Below, in pieces: positions 18,151 through 29,055 of a stretch of DNA of 64,000 nt. The notes beneath the pieces were generated by a model, which worked only from the letters and a program-made list of their open reading frames with translations, was not told the DNA's origin and did not search any database. The first letter of the stretch is position 1. Each line of letters begins with the position of its first letter. Source of the DNA: Acholoe squamosa. Lineage: Eukaryota; Annelida; Polychaeta; Phyllodocida; Polynoidae. The position numbers and the translations under genes were made by a program. The DNA lies in the NCBI GenBank assembly GCA_949317995.1, contig OX439050.1:1798001-1862000 (forward strand), in the 5' to 3' direction.

Positions 18151-18530
18151 TACAAGCAACGAAGTTATAAGTGAACTTAGTTTAACTCTATACATTTTCT
18201 GTGATTTAATGGCTATGAATGCAGACTGGCAGGTGTCCACTGGGGGTTGAATTGCACTGTGATAATCTACAAAGCTCTATGGAACTTGGCCTCAATTAAC
18301 TCCCAAAGGGTCTGCCTCATCTCCTCTTTAATTACTTGCTCTCCATTAGACGATATAAAGCATGTTTTATATTTTTGTTTAGGGTTTGTGCTGTATATAT
18401 CCACAATAATGTGTATCTACATTCATTTGTTAAACTTTATGTATCAAAACATTTCAAATAGAAAATTCAACCAAATACCAAACCTATTTGCTCCCCAAAA
18501 ACCTTTATCTATATGCCTCCTCTATTTCTT
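18151..18530. other. Spacer, nothing recognised
   Basis: AT-rich, no repeat relative noticed in the window. The long plus-strand frame starting near 18,247 runs into the minisatellite and shows no protein-like features, so it is not called. Confidence 0.4.
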
Positions 18531-18778
18531 TACATTCCCTACTCTGTCAGCCTCCCCTACTCTGTCTGCCTTCCCCTACTCTGTCTACCTCCCCTACTCG
18601 CTCAGCCTCCCCTTTTATGTCTGCCTCCCCAACTCTGTCTGCCCTCCTCTTCTCTGTTTGCCTCCCCTACTCTCTCTGCCCTCTCCTACTCTGTCTACCT
18701 CCCCTACTCTGTCAGCCTCCCCTACTCTTTCTGCCTCCCCTACTCTCTGCACCTCCCCTAATCTGTCTGACCTCCCCT
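18531..18778 (+). repeat. 18-bp CT-rich minisatellite
   Basis: Array of CTGTCTGCCTCCCCTACT variants (also CTGTCAGCCTCCCCTACT). Confidence 0.9.
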
Positions 18779-18905
18779 TTTTACAGGGGATTGTCCCTGT
18801 GAAGAAATCCGTTGAGATGACAGAAATGGTAAATTTTACTGATGAAGCTCAGTGAAAGAGAATACTTAGGAATATCCCAAGAGAAAGGTCGTGGGTGGGG
18901 TGCAC
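18779..18905 (+). repeat. GTGAAAA/TTTTCAC leader between arrays
   Basis: Short copy of the array leader (CAGGGGATTGTCCCTGTGAA, GAAGCTCAGTGAAAGAGAAT, GTGGGTGGGGTGCACC), as at 24,000-24,130. Confidence 0.8.
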
Positions 18906-19735
18906 CATCTGTCTGCCTCACCTTCACTGTCTGACTCTCTTTAATCTGTCTGCCTTTCCTACTCTATCTGCATGCCATATTCTGCCTGTATCTGTCTGCC
19001 TCATAATCTCTGTCTTCCCTTTACTACTCTGTTTACCCAACACTTTCTGTCTTCCTCAATCACTCTGCCTGAAATACTCTGTCTGTCTCCCCTACTCGGT
19101 CTGTCTCCCTTTAATCTCTCTGCCTCACCTTCTCTGTTTGCCTCTCTTTAATCTGCCTGCCTGCCCTGCTGTGTCTGTCTCCCCTTCTCTGACTGCCTCC
19201 ACTAGTCTGCCTCCCATTCCTACTCTGTTTACCCCTCTACTCTGTCTGCCTCCTCCGTGTCTTCCTCCTCTACTCTGTCTGCCCCCTTTATTCTTTCTGA
19301 CTCACCCAATCTGTCTCCCTCCTCTACCTATTCTGCCTACCCTACTCTCTCTGCCTCCCCTAAAATGACTGCCTGCACTAGTTTGTGTTCCTCTCCCCTA
19401 ATCAGGTTTACTTGACTATTTTGCCTGCATCCCCTTCTCTTTCTGCCTCCCTTATTCAGTCTGCCTGCAATACCTTCTTTGCCCCACCTGCTCTGGCCAT
19501 CTTCCCTACTCTATATGTCTCGCCTTCCCCATCTTCCTCCCCCACTCTCTCTGCCTCAAATATTCTATCTGTGTCTGTTACTCTTTCTGCCTCAACTACC
19601 CTCTCTGCCTGCCTTATAACTCTGCCCCCTCTTTCTTTGCCTCTTCTTTTACATTTGCCTCATCTTTTCTGCCTGTGCTCACACTTCTGTATGTCCTTTT
19701 TGACTGTCTGCCCATATTTTGTGTATCTTTGAATT
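18906..19735 (+). repeat. 18-bp CT-rich minisatellite, degenerate
   Basis: Continuation of the CTGTCTGCCTCCCCTACT family with many variants. Its unit order resembles 24,130-24,900 (for example ...CTCAACTACCCTCTCTGCC...), so the two arrays are copies of one longer array rather than independent expansions. Confidence 0.9.
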
Positions 19736-20087
19736 TCAAGCCAAATAGGTTTTAGTTTATTCTTGGAACAACCTGTGTGTCTATACACTATTGAACTGGG
19801 GGTAGTTTCTTACCATGAAGCTTCAAAACCAAAACTTACTTATTACATAGACCTAGGTCATTGTGAGCTGATATACTATATGCAATGTCCCAATAAACAT
19901 TACACACATATCATCATTTACTTCTGAAATATTACAACCACCAGTTGTAAAATCCATTATGTTAGTGCTCTGTTATTGGTGACTAAGAAGTGTCCAGTGT
20001 TTTCATGTCATTAATGTTTTATGGAATTATTGATTCAATATAGAGCGTTGTATCTGATTACTCATGGTGCATTGCTCTGGTATGGTA
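19736..20087. repeat. Inter-array segment
   Basis: Begins with TTCAAGCCAAATAGGT...TTATTCTTGGAACAACCT, shared with 24,976-25,014 and loosely with 17,770-17,830. The rest to 20,087 has no other copy; its counterpart in the 25-kb unit is missing (replaced by a LINE). No gene. Confidence 0.6.
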
Positions 20088-20460
20088 CAAAGTCTTTGCT
20101 CGACTGGTCATTAACCCCATAGAGAATTGATTTCCAGAGGAGAACATGATCAAAGGCATAAATAATGACTTTCGTACAAGCAGAGGAAGGTGACTCAGTA
20201 CTCGTCAAATACTGTTTGGTTCCTGTGGATTGATTGGCCAGTAAGATATTATAGTTAATTCAAGATCTCTACCTTTACACACAGACCAGAACACACTGAG
20301 TCACTCAGCATCCAGACATCAGCATGATAAGATGTCAGCCATAGACTCCTGTATGGACATAAAAACAAACACAGTCTGAGTATGACTGCTGTTTGACCAA
20401 ACCACACCTCATCTGACCAAGACCACTGACAATTCCAAAGTGCAGGTACGTTTCAGTTTC
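20088..20460 (+). repeat. Duplicated module U, copy 2
   Basis: Nearly full-length match to 1-345 (CTTTGCTCGACTGGTCAT through CTCCTGTATGGACA). It lacks the palindromic insert of copy 1. Non-coding. Confidence 0.85.
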
Positions 20461-20689
20461 TCCTTATGGATGAAGGGTGTTTTCCATTAACAATTTCCAC
20501 TCACAGAGAAGCACACTGTGTTTTTGATTTGTGTGTTCCTACCCACAATGCCAGAACTGTATATTATTTGGTTTTCTTTTTATCAGCAAATCGTTAACTG
20601 TCATAACTGATATTTCACCCCTTCTATCTGTTCAAAGCCCTACTGCGTTTGTAACTCAACTCTGAAAGTCATTAATCTATGTCTATCAG
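20461..20689. other. Spacer following module U
   Basis: AT-rich sequence partly related to 480-700 and 26,440-26,560. No gene. Confidence 0.4.
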
Positions 20690-21415
20690 CCACTGACTCT
20701 CTGTATGTCAGCCACTCACTCTCTGTCTGTCAGCCACTCACTCTCTGTCTGTCAGCCATTCACTCTCTGTCTTTCAGCCACTCACTCTCTGCCTGTCAGC
20801 CACTCACTCTCTGTCTGTCAGCCACTCACTCTCTGCCTGTCAGCCACTCACTCTCTGTCTGTCAGCCACTCACTCTCTGTCTGTCAGCCACTCACTCTCT
20901 GCCTGTCAGCCACTCACTCTCTGTCTGTCAGCCACTCACTCTCTGTCTGTCAGCCACTCACTCTCTGTCTGTCAGCCACTCACTCTCTGTCTGTCAGCCA
21001 TTCACTCTCTGTCTTTCAACCATTCACTCTCTGTCTATCAGCCATTCACTCTCTGTCTGTCAGCCACTCACTCTCTGTCTGTCAGCCACTCACTCTCTGT
21101 CTGTCAGCCACTCACTCTCTGTCTGTCAGCCACTCATTCTTATGTCTATCAGCCACTAGCTCTCTGTATTTCAACACCTCACTCTCTGTCTGTCAACCAT
21201 TCACTCTCTGTCTGTCAAATATTCACTCTCTGTCTATCAGCCACTCACTCTCTGTATTTCAACCACTCACTCCTTGTGTGTAAACCACTCACTCTGTCTG
21301 TCAGCCATTCACTCTGTCTATCAGTCACTCACTCTCTGTCTGTCCACCGTTCACTCTCTGTCTGTCAGATACTCACTCTCTGTCCGTCAACCACTCACTC
21401 TCTGTCTGTCACATA
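20690..21415 (+). repeat. 22-bp minisatellite (CTGTCTGTCAGCCACTCA core)
   Basis: About 33 tandem units of 22 bp with core CTGTCTGTCAGCCACTCA; very regular at 20,700-21,130, more variable after that. A 192-codon frame across it is a repeat by-product. It shares the CTGTCTGTC core with the 18- and 19-bp families. Confidence 0.95.
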
Positions 21416-21775
21416 GATAGCTGGTTAGATGAGAGATACATAGATATCTGGTTAGTTGAGAGACACATAGATATCTGGTTAGATGAGAGATACATAGATA
21501 TCTGGTTAGATGAGAGATACATAGCTGGTTAGTTGAGAGACACATAGATAGCTGGTTAGATGAGAGATACATAGATATCTGGTTAGTTGAGAGACACATA
21601 GATATCTGGTTAGATGAGAGATACATAGATAGCTGGTTAGATGAGAGATACATAGCTGGTTAGTTCAGAGACACATAGATGGCTGGTTAGTTGAGAGATA
21701 CATAGATAGCTGGTTAGATGAGAGATACATAGATATCTGGTTAGTTGAGAGACACATAGATAGGTGGCTAGGTAG
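21413..21775 (+). repeat. 27-bp minisatellite (GATAGCTGGTTAGATGAGAG core)
   Basis: About 13 units of roughly 27 bp, with two alternating types (GGTTAGATGAGAGATACATA and GGTTAGTTGAGAGACACATA), some shortened. It starts immediately at the end of the 22-bp array. Confidence 0.95.
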
Positions 21776-22208
21776 GCTGACGGATGTACATCATGAAGAT
21801 AGGCAGCCTGAAGGAAAGTTAAATCAAAGGATATGTAGCATGAATCCTATAAACGTTTTGAGGGAAAACTTAATGAAACTCTAGATGCTTTAAGAGATAG
21901 TATGAGTGATAGGTAGACTAAGGTATAGGTAGTATGTGGGATAGGCAGAATATGTATCAGGTGGTGAGACAGATGTTGAGATATGTGACATGTACTGGGA
22001 AAGGGGGCCTTATTGCACCCTGCACTAAGACCCCTTTTTGCAGATTGCGTCACATATGTAGATTTAAGTACTGGTTTTGATTAGTATGTTTGTTAGCATG
22101 TTGCACCTTTAAAAAGTCCCAAACATTTTTAATATTACTTTTTGTACATTTTCAAAATATTCTCATCATCAAACCTTTCTTTTGGTATAGGTGGCCCCTT
22201 ATATCACT
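21776..22208. other. Degenerate GATA/TAGG-rich spacer
   Basis: 21,776-21,980 has decayed ATAGGTAG-like words, probably old minisatellite. 21,980-22,208 is unremarkable. No gene. Confidence 0.4.
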
Positions 22209-22473
22209 CAGGAGGCCATTTCTCAATGTACTATGACTGCCCACAGCCACTATGATTTAAAATCACCAAGAATAAGCCAGGCTGTCGTAGGAACTGCCCT
22301 ACGACTGCTCACTAAGATTAGCAGCTATGCAGTAATTACATAAGGTTTAGTAGGGCATTCGTACTGGTGCAGATATTAGGGACTTCTAGTGCATGGTACT
22401 GTTATGGCCAGATTATTAGGTTCTCACTACGATTTAAAGGACAGCAGTTGTGGTGTTAAGAAATGGCCTCCTG
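22209..22473. mobile_element. MITE-like element, 265 bp
   Basis: Bounded by inverted ends: left CAGGAGGCCATTTCTCAA at 22,209-22,226, right TTAAGAAATGGCCTCCTG at 22,456-22,473 (17 of 18 complementary). No ORF. A shorter relative lies at 11,394-11,524. I see no clear target duplication, so the superfamily is open. Confidence 0.7.
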
Positions 22474-22854
22474 GTAAAGATTCCTGACATATTCCCCTTT
22501 ATCTTACATAGGACACATGCACCAATGTGGTCCTTTTGAGCAGTCTCACAAGCATTTCATTAGTACATGATGATGACTAATTGTTAGGATGCACTCCTGC
22601 ATCAACAGCCCTAAAAGGGTAAAAGCAAATTTTAGAAGCAACTGAGAGAATGACTGTCAATAAATTAGTGTATACATGACCTAGTACACAAGTCATGCCT
22701 AGTCCTGAAATGTTGAAACATTTTCAAAATTGAAAAATAAAGGCTTCAAAAACACTGAATCGCCAAATTTCAGCCACTGCCTTACCGAAAAACGTCTCAG
22801 GTTAACAAGATTACAAATGAGAAAAGATAACTATCATTAATGCACTCTGAAAAC
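22474..22854. other. Spacer, nothing recognised
   Basis: AT-rich sequence without repeats or frames I can support. Confidence 0.35.
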
Positions 22855-23490
22855 CTGTCCTACTCTGTCTAACCTCCCCTACTCTGAATGCCTCCCTTAA
22901 TCTGTCTGTCATCCATTCTCTGTCTGCCTCCCCTACTCTGTCTGCACTCTCCTACTCTGTCTGCCTTCACTACTATGTCTGTCTGCCCTATTCTGTGTGT
23001 GTCCCTTTCAGTCACACCCCACTTTGTCTGACTCTGTCTGTGTCATGCAGCTCTGTCTGTCACATCCCACTCTGTCTGTCACACCTCACTCCGTCTGTCA
23101 CACACCACTCTGTGTGTCACATCCCACACTGTGTGTCAAACCCAATTTGTATGTCATACCCCACACTGTCTGTCACACTCCACTTTGTGTCTGTCACACC
23201 CCACTCTGTCTGTCACACCCACTCTGTCTGTCACACCCCACTCTTCTTGTCACACCCCACTCTGCCTGCTCTACTCAGTCTGCACTCTCCTTCTCTGTCT
23301 GCCTTCCCTACTATGTCTGTCTGCCCTATTCTGTCTGCCTCCCTTTCTGTCACACCCCACTTTGTCTGTTATATCTGACTCTCTCTGTGTCACGCAGCTC
23401 TGTCTGTCACACTCCACTCTGTCTGTCACACCCCACTCTGTCTGTCACACCCCACTCTCCCTGTCAAACCCCACTCTATTTCAATAACTA
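22855..23490 (+). repeat. Mixed 18-bp and 19-bp minisatellite array
   Basis: 22,855-23,000 and 23,265-23,345 carry the CTGTCTGCCT... 18-bp type. 23,005-23,265 and 23,345-23,490 carry CTGTCTGTCACACCCCACT. The two types alternate, and the whole switch (18-type into 19-type, including a GTCACGCAGCTCTGTCTGTC phrase) occurs twice, so a composite unit was duplicated. Confidence 0.9.
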
Positions 23491-24128
23491 GGATTATTCC
23501 AATAGTATATGTTATATAACATATAAAGGTTCTCCATCATCAATATTTTAAAATTTCAATGCTGACTAGGCCTCTCCTAGCAAAGGACAACAGAACCAAT
23601 GTGAAGTCAGGTATTATATGGTGGAAAAATTGGCTCTATGCCAAGTAGGACAGCCCTTAACCACTGTTTGTGTCGATGGGGTCCTATCACAAGAAGCTTA
23701 AAAATCATCTAGAAATTATATAATAATTTTCACAGGGAAAGATCGGTGAAAAATGTTTTCATCTGGCTCCCTCTGTAAAAATCAAATAATTAGAATAATT
23801 ATTTTCACAGGGAAACGCCAGTGAAAATCACTTCATTGGGCTCTCCCTCTGAAAAAATCAGGAAATTAGCCATCAGTGATATTATGGAAAGACACACAGA
23901 AACAGCTAGTATCAAGCTAAAGACAGATCTCGATATCTACAAAAAGAGAGAAGAGGAAAGATAAAGGATTTTCACTGGCTTTGTCTCTGTGGAAATTTTC
24001 ACAGGGGATTGTCCCTGTGAAGAAATCTGTTGAGATGATAGAAGTGGTAAATTTCACTGATAAAGCTCAGTGAAAGAGAATTCTTTTAACCGAGGATTAT
24101 CTCAAGAGAAAAGTTGTGGGTGGGGTGC
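23491..24128 (+). repeat. Duplicon D fragment plus GTGAAAA leader
   Basis: 23,525-23,680 matches duplicon D (GTTCTCCATCATCAATATTT, CTCTCCTAGCAAAGGACA). 23,680-24,128 is the GTGAAAA/TTTTCAC leader, including GAAAGACACACAGAAACAGC. Module order agrees with 3,830-4,311. Non-coding. Confidence 0.8.
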
Positions 24129-24905
24129 ACCATCTGTCTGCCTCACCTTCTCTGTCTGCCTCTACTTAATCTGTCTACCTGCCCTACTCTGACTGCCTCC
24201 CTTACCTTGTCTGCCTCCCTTACTCTGTCTGCCTCCCCTACTCTGTTTGTGTCCTTAACTCTGCCTTTCCTATTCTGTCTGCCTTGCCTACTCTGTCTGT
24301 CCTTCACTACTCTGTTTACCCAACTCTTTCTGTGTTTCCTAATTTCTCTGCCTCAGGGTAATCTCTCTGCCTTCCCTACTCTGTCTGCCTCCCCTACTCT
24401 GTCTACCTCCCTTTAACCTGTATGTCTCCCCTACTGTGTCTGCCATCCTTTAATCTCTCTGCATCACCTTCTCTCTATGCCTCTCTTTAATCTGCCTGCC
24501 TGTCCTGCTCTGTCTGTCTCCCATTCTCTGACTGCCTCCACTAGTCTGCTTCCCTTTCCTACTCTGTCTGCCACCTCGACTCTGTCTGCCTCCTCCTTCT
24601 CTTCCTCCCCTACTCTGTATGTCTCCTTTATTCTTTCTGACTCATCCACTCTGTCTCCATCCTTTACTCATTCTGCCTCCCCTATTATCTCTGCCTCACC
24701 TAAAATGACTACTCTATCTGTCTCGACTTCCCCGTCTTCCTCCCCTACTATCTCTGCCTCCACTTCTTCATCTGTGTCTGCTACTCTTTCTGCCTCAACT
24801 ACCCTCTCTGCCTACCTTATATAACTCTGCCCCATCTTTCTTTGCCTCTTCTTTGTTCTTTGCCTCCTCTTCTCTGCCTGTGCTCATGTTTCTCTCTGTC
24901 TTCCA
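24129..24905 (+). repeat. 18-bp CT-rich minisatellite
   Basis: CTGTCTGCCTCCCCTACT family, arranged like 18,906-19,700. Confidence 0.9.
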
Positions 24906-25024
24906 TTGTCTGTCTGCCCATATATTGTATATCTTTGAAGTTGCTACATTGTGACTCAAGTAAAAGCAGAACTTTTCAAGCCAAATAGGTGTTAGTTTAT
25001 TCTTGGAACAACCTCTCTGGCTAA

Positions 25025-25855
25025 TTGTATGCTGATGATATAGTAATCTATTGTGCTGCAAAGGACTCGGAGACCATTAACAATATGATGTATAATGATG
25101 TTCAACGTTTCAAAGCATGGGTTCTAGAAAACAGACTAACAGTAAATCCAAATAAGACCAAATTTATGTGGTTATGTAGTGTATTTAAATTAAAGTACTG
25201 TCCTGATCCAAAAATAGAATTCAATGAGAGTACTGTTCAAACAGTGACCTTCTTCCCTTATTTGGGAGTCCACATTGATAGCAAACTGAGCTTTGACAAG
25301 CAAATTAAAATAGTTAAAAGAAATGTATGTAATAAATTATTTCGATTTGCCAAATTAAGAAAATTTCTGACTCAAGATCAGAGTGTAAAGATATATTGTA
25401 GTACAATAAGACCAATTATAGAATATTGTTCCTTCATTTCAACTAGCTGTAATGAGGAAGGTTTGAAAGCTTTTCAACGCTTACAAAATAGAGCCTTAAG
25501 GATATGTCTAAAATGCAACATTAGAAAATACAATGTTAAAGAATTACATATGCAGTGTAATATAACTCTATTGGAAAAAAGGTTTGATATGCTTCTATTG
25601 TGTCTGATGTACAAAAAATCTAAAGATATAGAGCAAAGGCCACATGCACATAATACACGGTCACAAAATAAAATTGTTTTTGAATTACCAAGAAAAATTT
25701 CCAGGCATTACAAGAGATCTCCATGGTATAGAGGGGTGGCGCTCTGGAATGTCCTACCTGAGAACATCCAGAAAGCCACCACTAAAGTCAAATTTAAAAC
25801 TGAAATACTGAAGATAGATAATTTGAGGCAGAAATTGAAAATTGGTTACAACTAG
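25025..25855 (+). pseudogene. LINE reverse transcriptase C-terminal fragment
   Basis: About 276 codons, open to TAG at 25,853-25,855. The frame begins at the catalytic box (LYADDIVIY) because of 5' truncation, so the first codon is a break and not a start. It is followed by NPNKTKFMW, FPYLGVHID, RPIIEYCSF, and a C-terminal W-rich ALWNVLPENIQ motif typical of non-LTR RT tails. Endonuclease, fingers and palm N-terminus are absent, so it is non-autonomous. No stop or shift is seen in the remaining frame. Confidence 0.9.
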
Positions 25856-26217
25856 TATATTAAGCAGGTGTAGTTACCGCGCCGCTTCCAGATAATTGTG
25901 TTGAATCCTAATTACCATTATGTTACTGCCTAATACACTAACATGAATGTCAAATGTTATGTAAACCCTAGCAACTATACCAGTACATTATATCTTATAA
26001 TATCTTATAACAAAAATGCATGTGTGTATGTTACTATGATCAGTCGACCAGCTCCTAAACTCTCCAATGTTGTTGATCTTGTACAAATTGACTATTGTCA
26101 TGTTTTGTGTTTTGTAGTTGCTGTTCCTTATTTTGTTGTTGAAAAATCTAATAAAACTTGGTCTGCTCTATAGCTTCACTTAAATGAACATAACAATTCA
26201 TTGATGCAATGAGCGAG
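25856..26217 (+). other. LINE 3' untranslated region
   Basis: AT-rich, ends in AATAAA and an A-rich tail. A 76-codon frame here (25,943-26,173) has no family features and is taken as UTR. Confidence 0.6.
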
Positions 26218-26246
26218 TAAAAAAAAACAAACAAAAAAAAAAAAAC

Positions 26247-26560
26247 TGCTGCTTTGTTTTTAAAGATTGATTAGCCAAAAAGACATTATTGTTTATTAAA
26301 TCCACCCCTTTCCTTCTACACACAGACTAGAGCACACTGAGTCACTCAGCATCCAGACATCAGCATTAAAAGACGTCAGCCATTGACTGTATGGACATAC
26401 ATACACACACAGATTCTCCAGGTGAGGTAGGTTTCAGTTCCTACTCATGAATGAAAACAGAGAGGGTTTTCTATTAACAACTCAAACTAACTGAGAAGCA
26501 CAGTGCCATTTGTTTGTTGCTTCCACATAGCCAGTTGTGTACATGACTTTGGATTCCATT
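26247..26560 (+). repeat. Duplicated module U, copy 3 (5' part replaced)
   Basis: Matches the second half of the other U copies (GATTGATTAGCC, GAGTCACTCAGCATCCAGAC, GTAGGTTTCAGTTCCTACTC). The first half is missing at the LINE junction. Confidence 0.8.
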
Positions 26561-26924
26561 TTTGTGCAAATCCTTTATTTAATAATGGTTCTAATTTTTA
26601 AGATACATATTAAAGATCAGCTCAGCAACTCAATATATATGCAAGGGTATATTTTGAATTCAAGAGTAAATTCTTAAACCAATTGTATCCAAGATAAGTA
26701 AAAGTCATGCTTGAAAGTTCAAAAAGATAAAACTGAAAAGGCTTGAAATATATCAATATAGCATGACAGCTGTCTTATCTAAAATGTCACACTATATTTG
26801 ATATCCAAATCACTTATCAATGATTGGTTGACATGATTTATTGGCAGCTTCAGCCTTTCGCTCTATTGGCTATAATAACATGAATTCACGATCCAAGTCT
26901 AGGAATTCACACATAACTCTCTCT
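26561..26924. other. Spacer, nothing recognised
   Basis: AT-rich sequence between module U and the next array; no gene or repeat partner noticed. Confidence 0.35.
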
Positions 26925-27942
26925 GTAACATCCCAGTCTGGCTGTCACATCCCACTGTCTCTCACACCCCATTCTTTCCATCACACCCAAGTCTGTCAGT
27001 CAGACTCCACTCTGTCTGTCACACCACACTCTGTCTGTCATATACCCGTTCTGTCTGTCACACATCACTATGTTTATCACACACCAATCTTTCCATCACA
27101 CCTGTATCTGTCTGCCTCCTCTATTTCTCTACCTTCCCTACTCTGTCTGCTTTCCCCTACTCTGCCTGCCTCCCCTAGTCTGTCTGCCACCCCTACTCTG
27201 TCAGAAACCCCTACTCTGGCTGCTTCTCCTACTCTGTCTGCCCTCCCCTACTCTGTCTGCCACCCCTACTCTGTCTGGAACCCCTACTCTGTATGCCTGC
27301 CCTACTCTGTCAGCAACCCCTACTCTGTCTGAAACCCCTACTATCTCTGCCTGCCCTACTCTGTCTGCTCTCCTCTACTCCGCCTGCCTTCCCGACTCTG
27401 TCTACCTCCCCTTTTATCTCTACCTCCCCTTTTCTCTAAGCCTTCCCAACTCTGTCTGCCTCCCCTTTTCTCTCTGCCTCCCCAACTCTGTCTGCCTCCC
27501 CTACTCTGTCTGCCTCTCTTTAACCTGTTTGACTGCCCGATTCTGCCCCCTTCTTTTAATTTGTCTGCCTGCCCTGCTCAGTTTGACTCACTTTCTCTGT
27601 CTCGCTTACTCTGTTTCTCTCCCCTACTCTGTCTGCCTCCCTACTCTGTTCATCCTTCCGCTGCCCCCACTCTGTCTGCCTCATATTCTCTGTCTGCCCT
27701 CCATACTCTGTCTGCCTCCCCTACTCTGTCTTTCTCCCCTACTTTGTCTTCCTCCCCTTAATTTGTCTTTCACCCTTACTTTGTCTGCCTCCCTTTAATT
27801 GGTCTGTCTCCCCTACTCTGTCAGGCTCCCCTAGTCTGTATGTCTCCTTTTTCCACATCCGTCCCCTACTCTCTCTCTCTGTCTTCCCTACTCTGTCTGC
27901 CTGCCTTACGCTGTCTCCCTCCCCTAGTCTGTCTGCTCCCTT
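26925..27942 (+). repeat. 19-bp then 18-bp minisatellite array
   Basis: 26,925-27,095 is CTGTCTGTCACACCCCACT-like. 27,100-27,942 is the CTGTCTGCCTCCCCTACT family with local higher-order units such as CTACTCTGTCTGCCACCCCT and CTACTCTGTCTGAAACCCCT. Open frames are repeat by-products. Confidence 0.9.
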
Positions 27943-28380
27943 TAGGGTGTTCACCACCCACCTACTTTCTCTTCGGATAAGCCTCGGTGAAAGTTTTCTT
28001 TCACTGAGCTTTCTTGGTGAAAATTTATATCATCTCAAAGAATTTCTTCACAGGGACAATCCCCTGTGAAAGTGTTCACAGAGACAAAAACGGTGAAAAC
28101 CCTTTATCTTTTCTCTTCTCTCATTTTGTGGCTTTCTTCCTCTTGTTTGCTGTTCCTGTGTGTCTTTCCATTTCAAATCACTGGAGGGACATATACTATA
28201 TGTTGGCATTAGCTCAACTCTGCAATATCACTAACAGTGAATTTCCTGACTTTTTCCACAGGAAAAGCCCAATGAAAAAATTTTCACTGGCGTTTTGAAA
28301 ATTATTATTCTAAGTCCTATTTGCTTTTTCACGCAGGAAGAATGATAGAATCAATTTTCACCAATCATTCCCTGTGAAAA
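27943..28380 (-). repeat. Inverted GTGAAAA leader with empty Ngaro site
   Basis: The reverse complement is colinear with 17,461-17,740 and 11,930-12,113, the two flanks of the Ngaro element. The uninterrupted stretch at about 28,185-28,215 (plus strand GGAGGGACATATACTATATG then TTGGCATTAGC) is the pre-insertion site. Confidence 0.85.
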
Positions 28381-29055
28381 TATATATCAGTTCTAGATGA
28401 TTCATAAGCTTCTTGTGGAAGGATTCCATGACACAAATTGTTCTCAAAAAGAATCATACAGTGATTAGGGGTTTTCCTAATAGGCATAGAGTTGATTTTA
28501 CCACCTTAGAGAACCTGACTTGACATTGATGCACATCATTTGATGCACCCCATTCACATCTTTTCACACAGGATAGGGCAGTGTGAAAGAATGGTTCTCC
28601 TGTAAAAGTTTGCAACTCTTCTACTCAGAACCCAATTTTCACTGGACATATCCCATGTCAAGAACGTTCTGTCATTGCCCTTTCCTCATGAACCTGTTGT
28701 GCACAGTACAGAAATATTTGATGAATTATATTATTTGAATAAAACCTGCTTGCTTTATAAATAGGGTAGCTAATATACTGATAACTTGATATCCTGCAAC
28801 CTTTGTCCCTCTATTCTCAGTGCAACAATCCCTAGTCATTGAAATAGCATCAAACTAACCCCAACATTGATAGTTAATACTAGGCATTTCCCTATCTTAC
28901 TCTACCCCTATGTGTCCTTACCATAGCCATTCCACCTTTACACTAATGCTAGGTCTAACCCTCGTCCTAGTACTTACACTAAATCTAGGCCTCAGGCATT
29001 TTTAACAGTAATCCAAACCAAAACATTGGGTCTTACCCTGGTCAGCACATAAGAA
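28381..29055 (+). repeat. Module M, most complete copy
   Basis: Uninterrupted module running into the CCCTAA block. Related segments: 1,588-1,893, 7,215-7,395 and, inverted, 11,540-11,930. Non-coding. Confidence 0.8.

Larger units (their letters stand above)
25015..26246 (+). mobile_element. 5'-truncated LINE with poly(A) tail
   Basis: The plus-strand insertion begins near 25,015, after TTCTTGGAACAACCT, in the middle of the RT catalytic box. It ends with AATAAA at 26,150-26,155 and an A-rich tail at 26,218-26,245. Compared with 19,736-20,210, about 425 bp of the host module is missing at the insertion point. A poly(A) tail and a different protein sequence distinguish it from the LINE at 9.6-10.9 kb. 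Confidence 0.9.

Noticed and set aside
22281-22305. Small GTCGTAGG/CCTACGAC inverted repeat as a terminator or RNA gene
   Set aside because: Eight-base arms inside a MITE-like element; nothing else supports a function.
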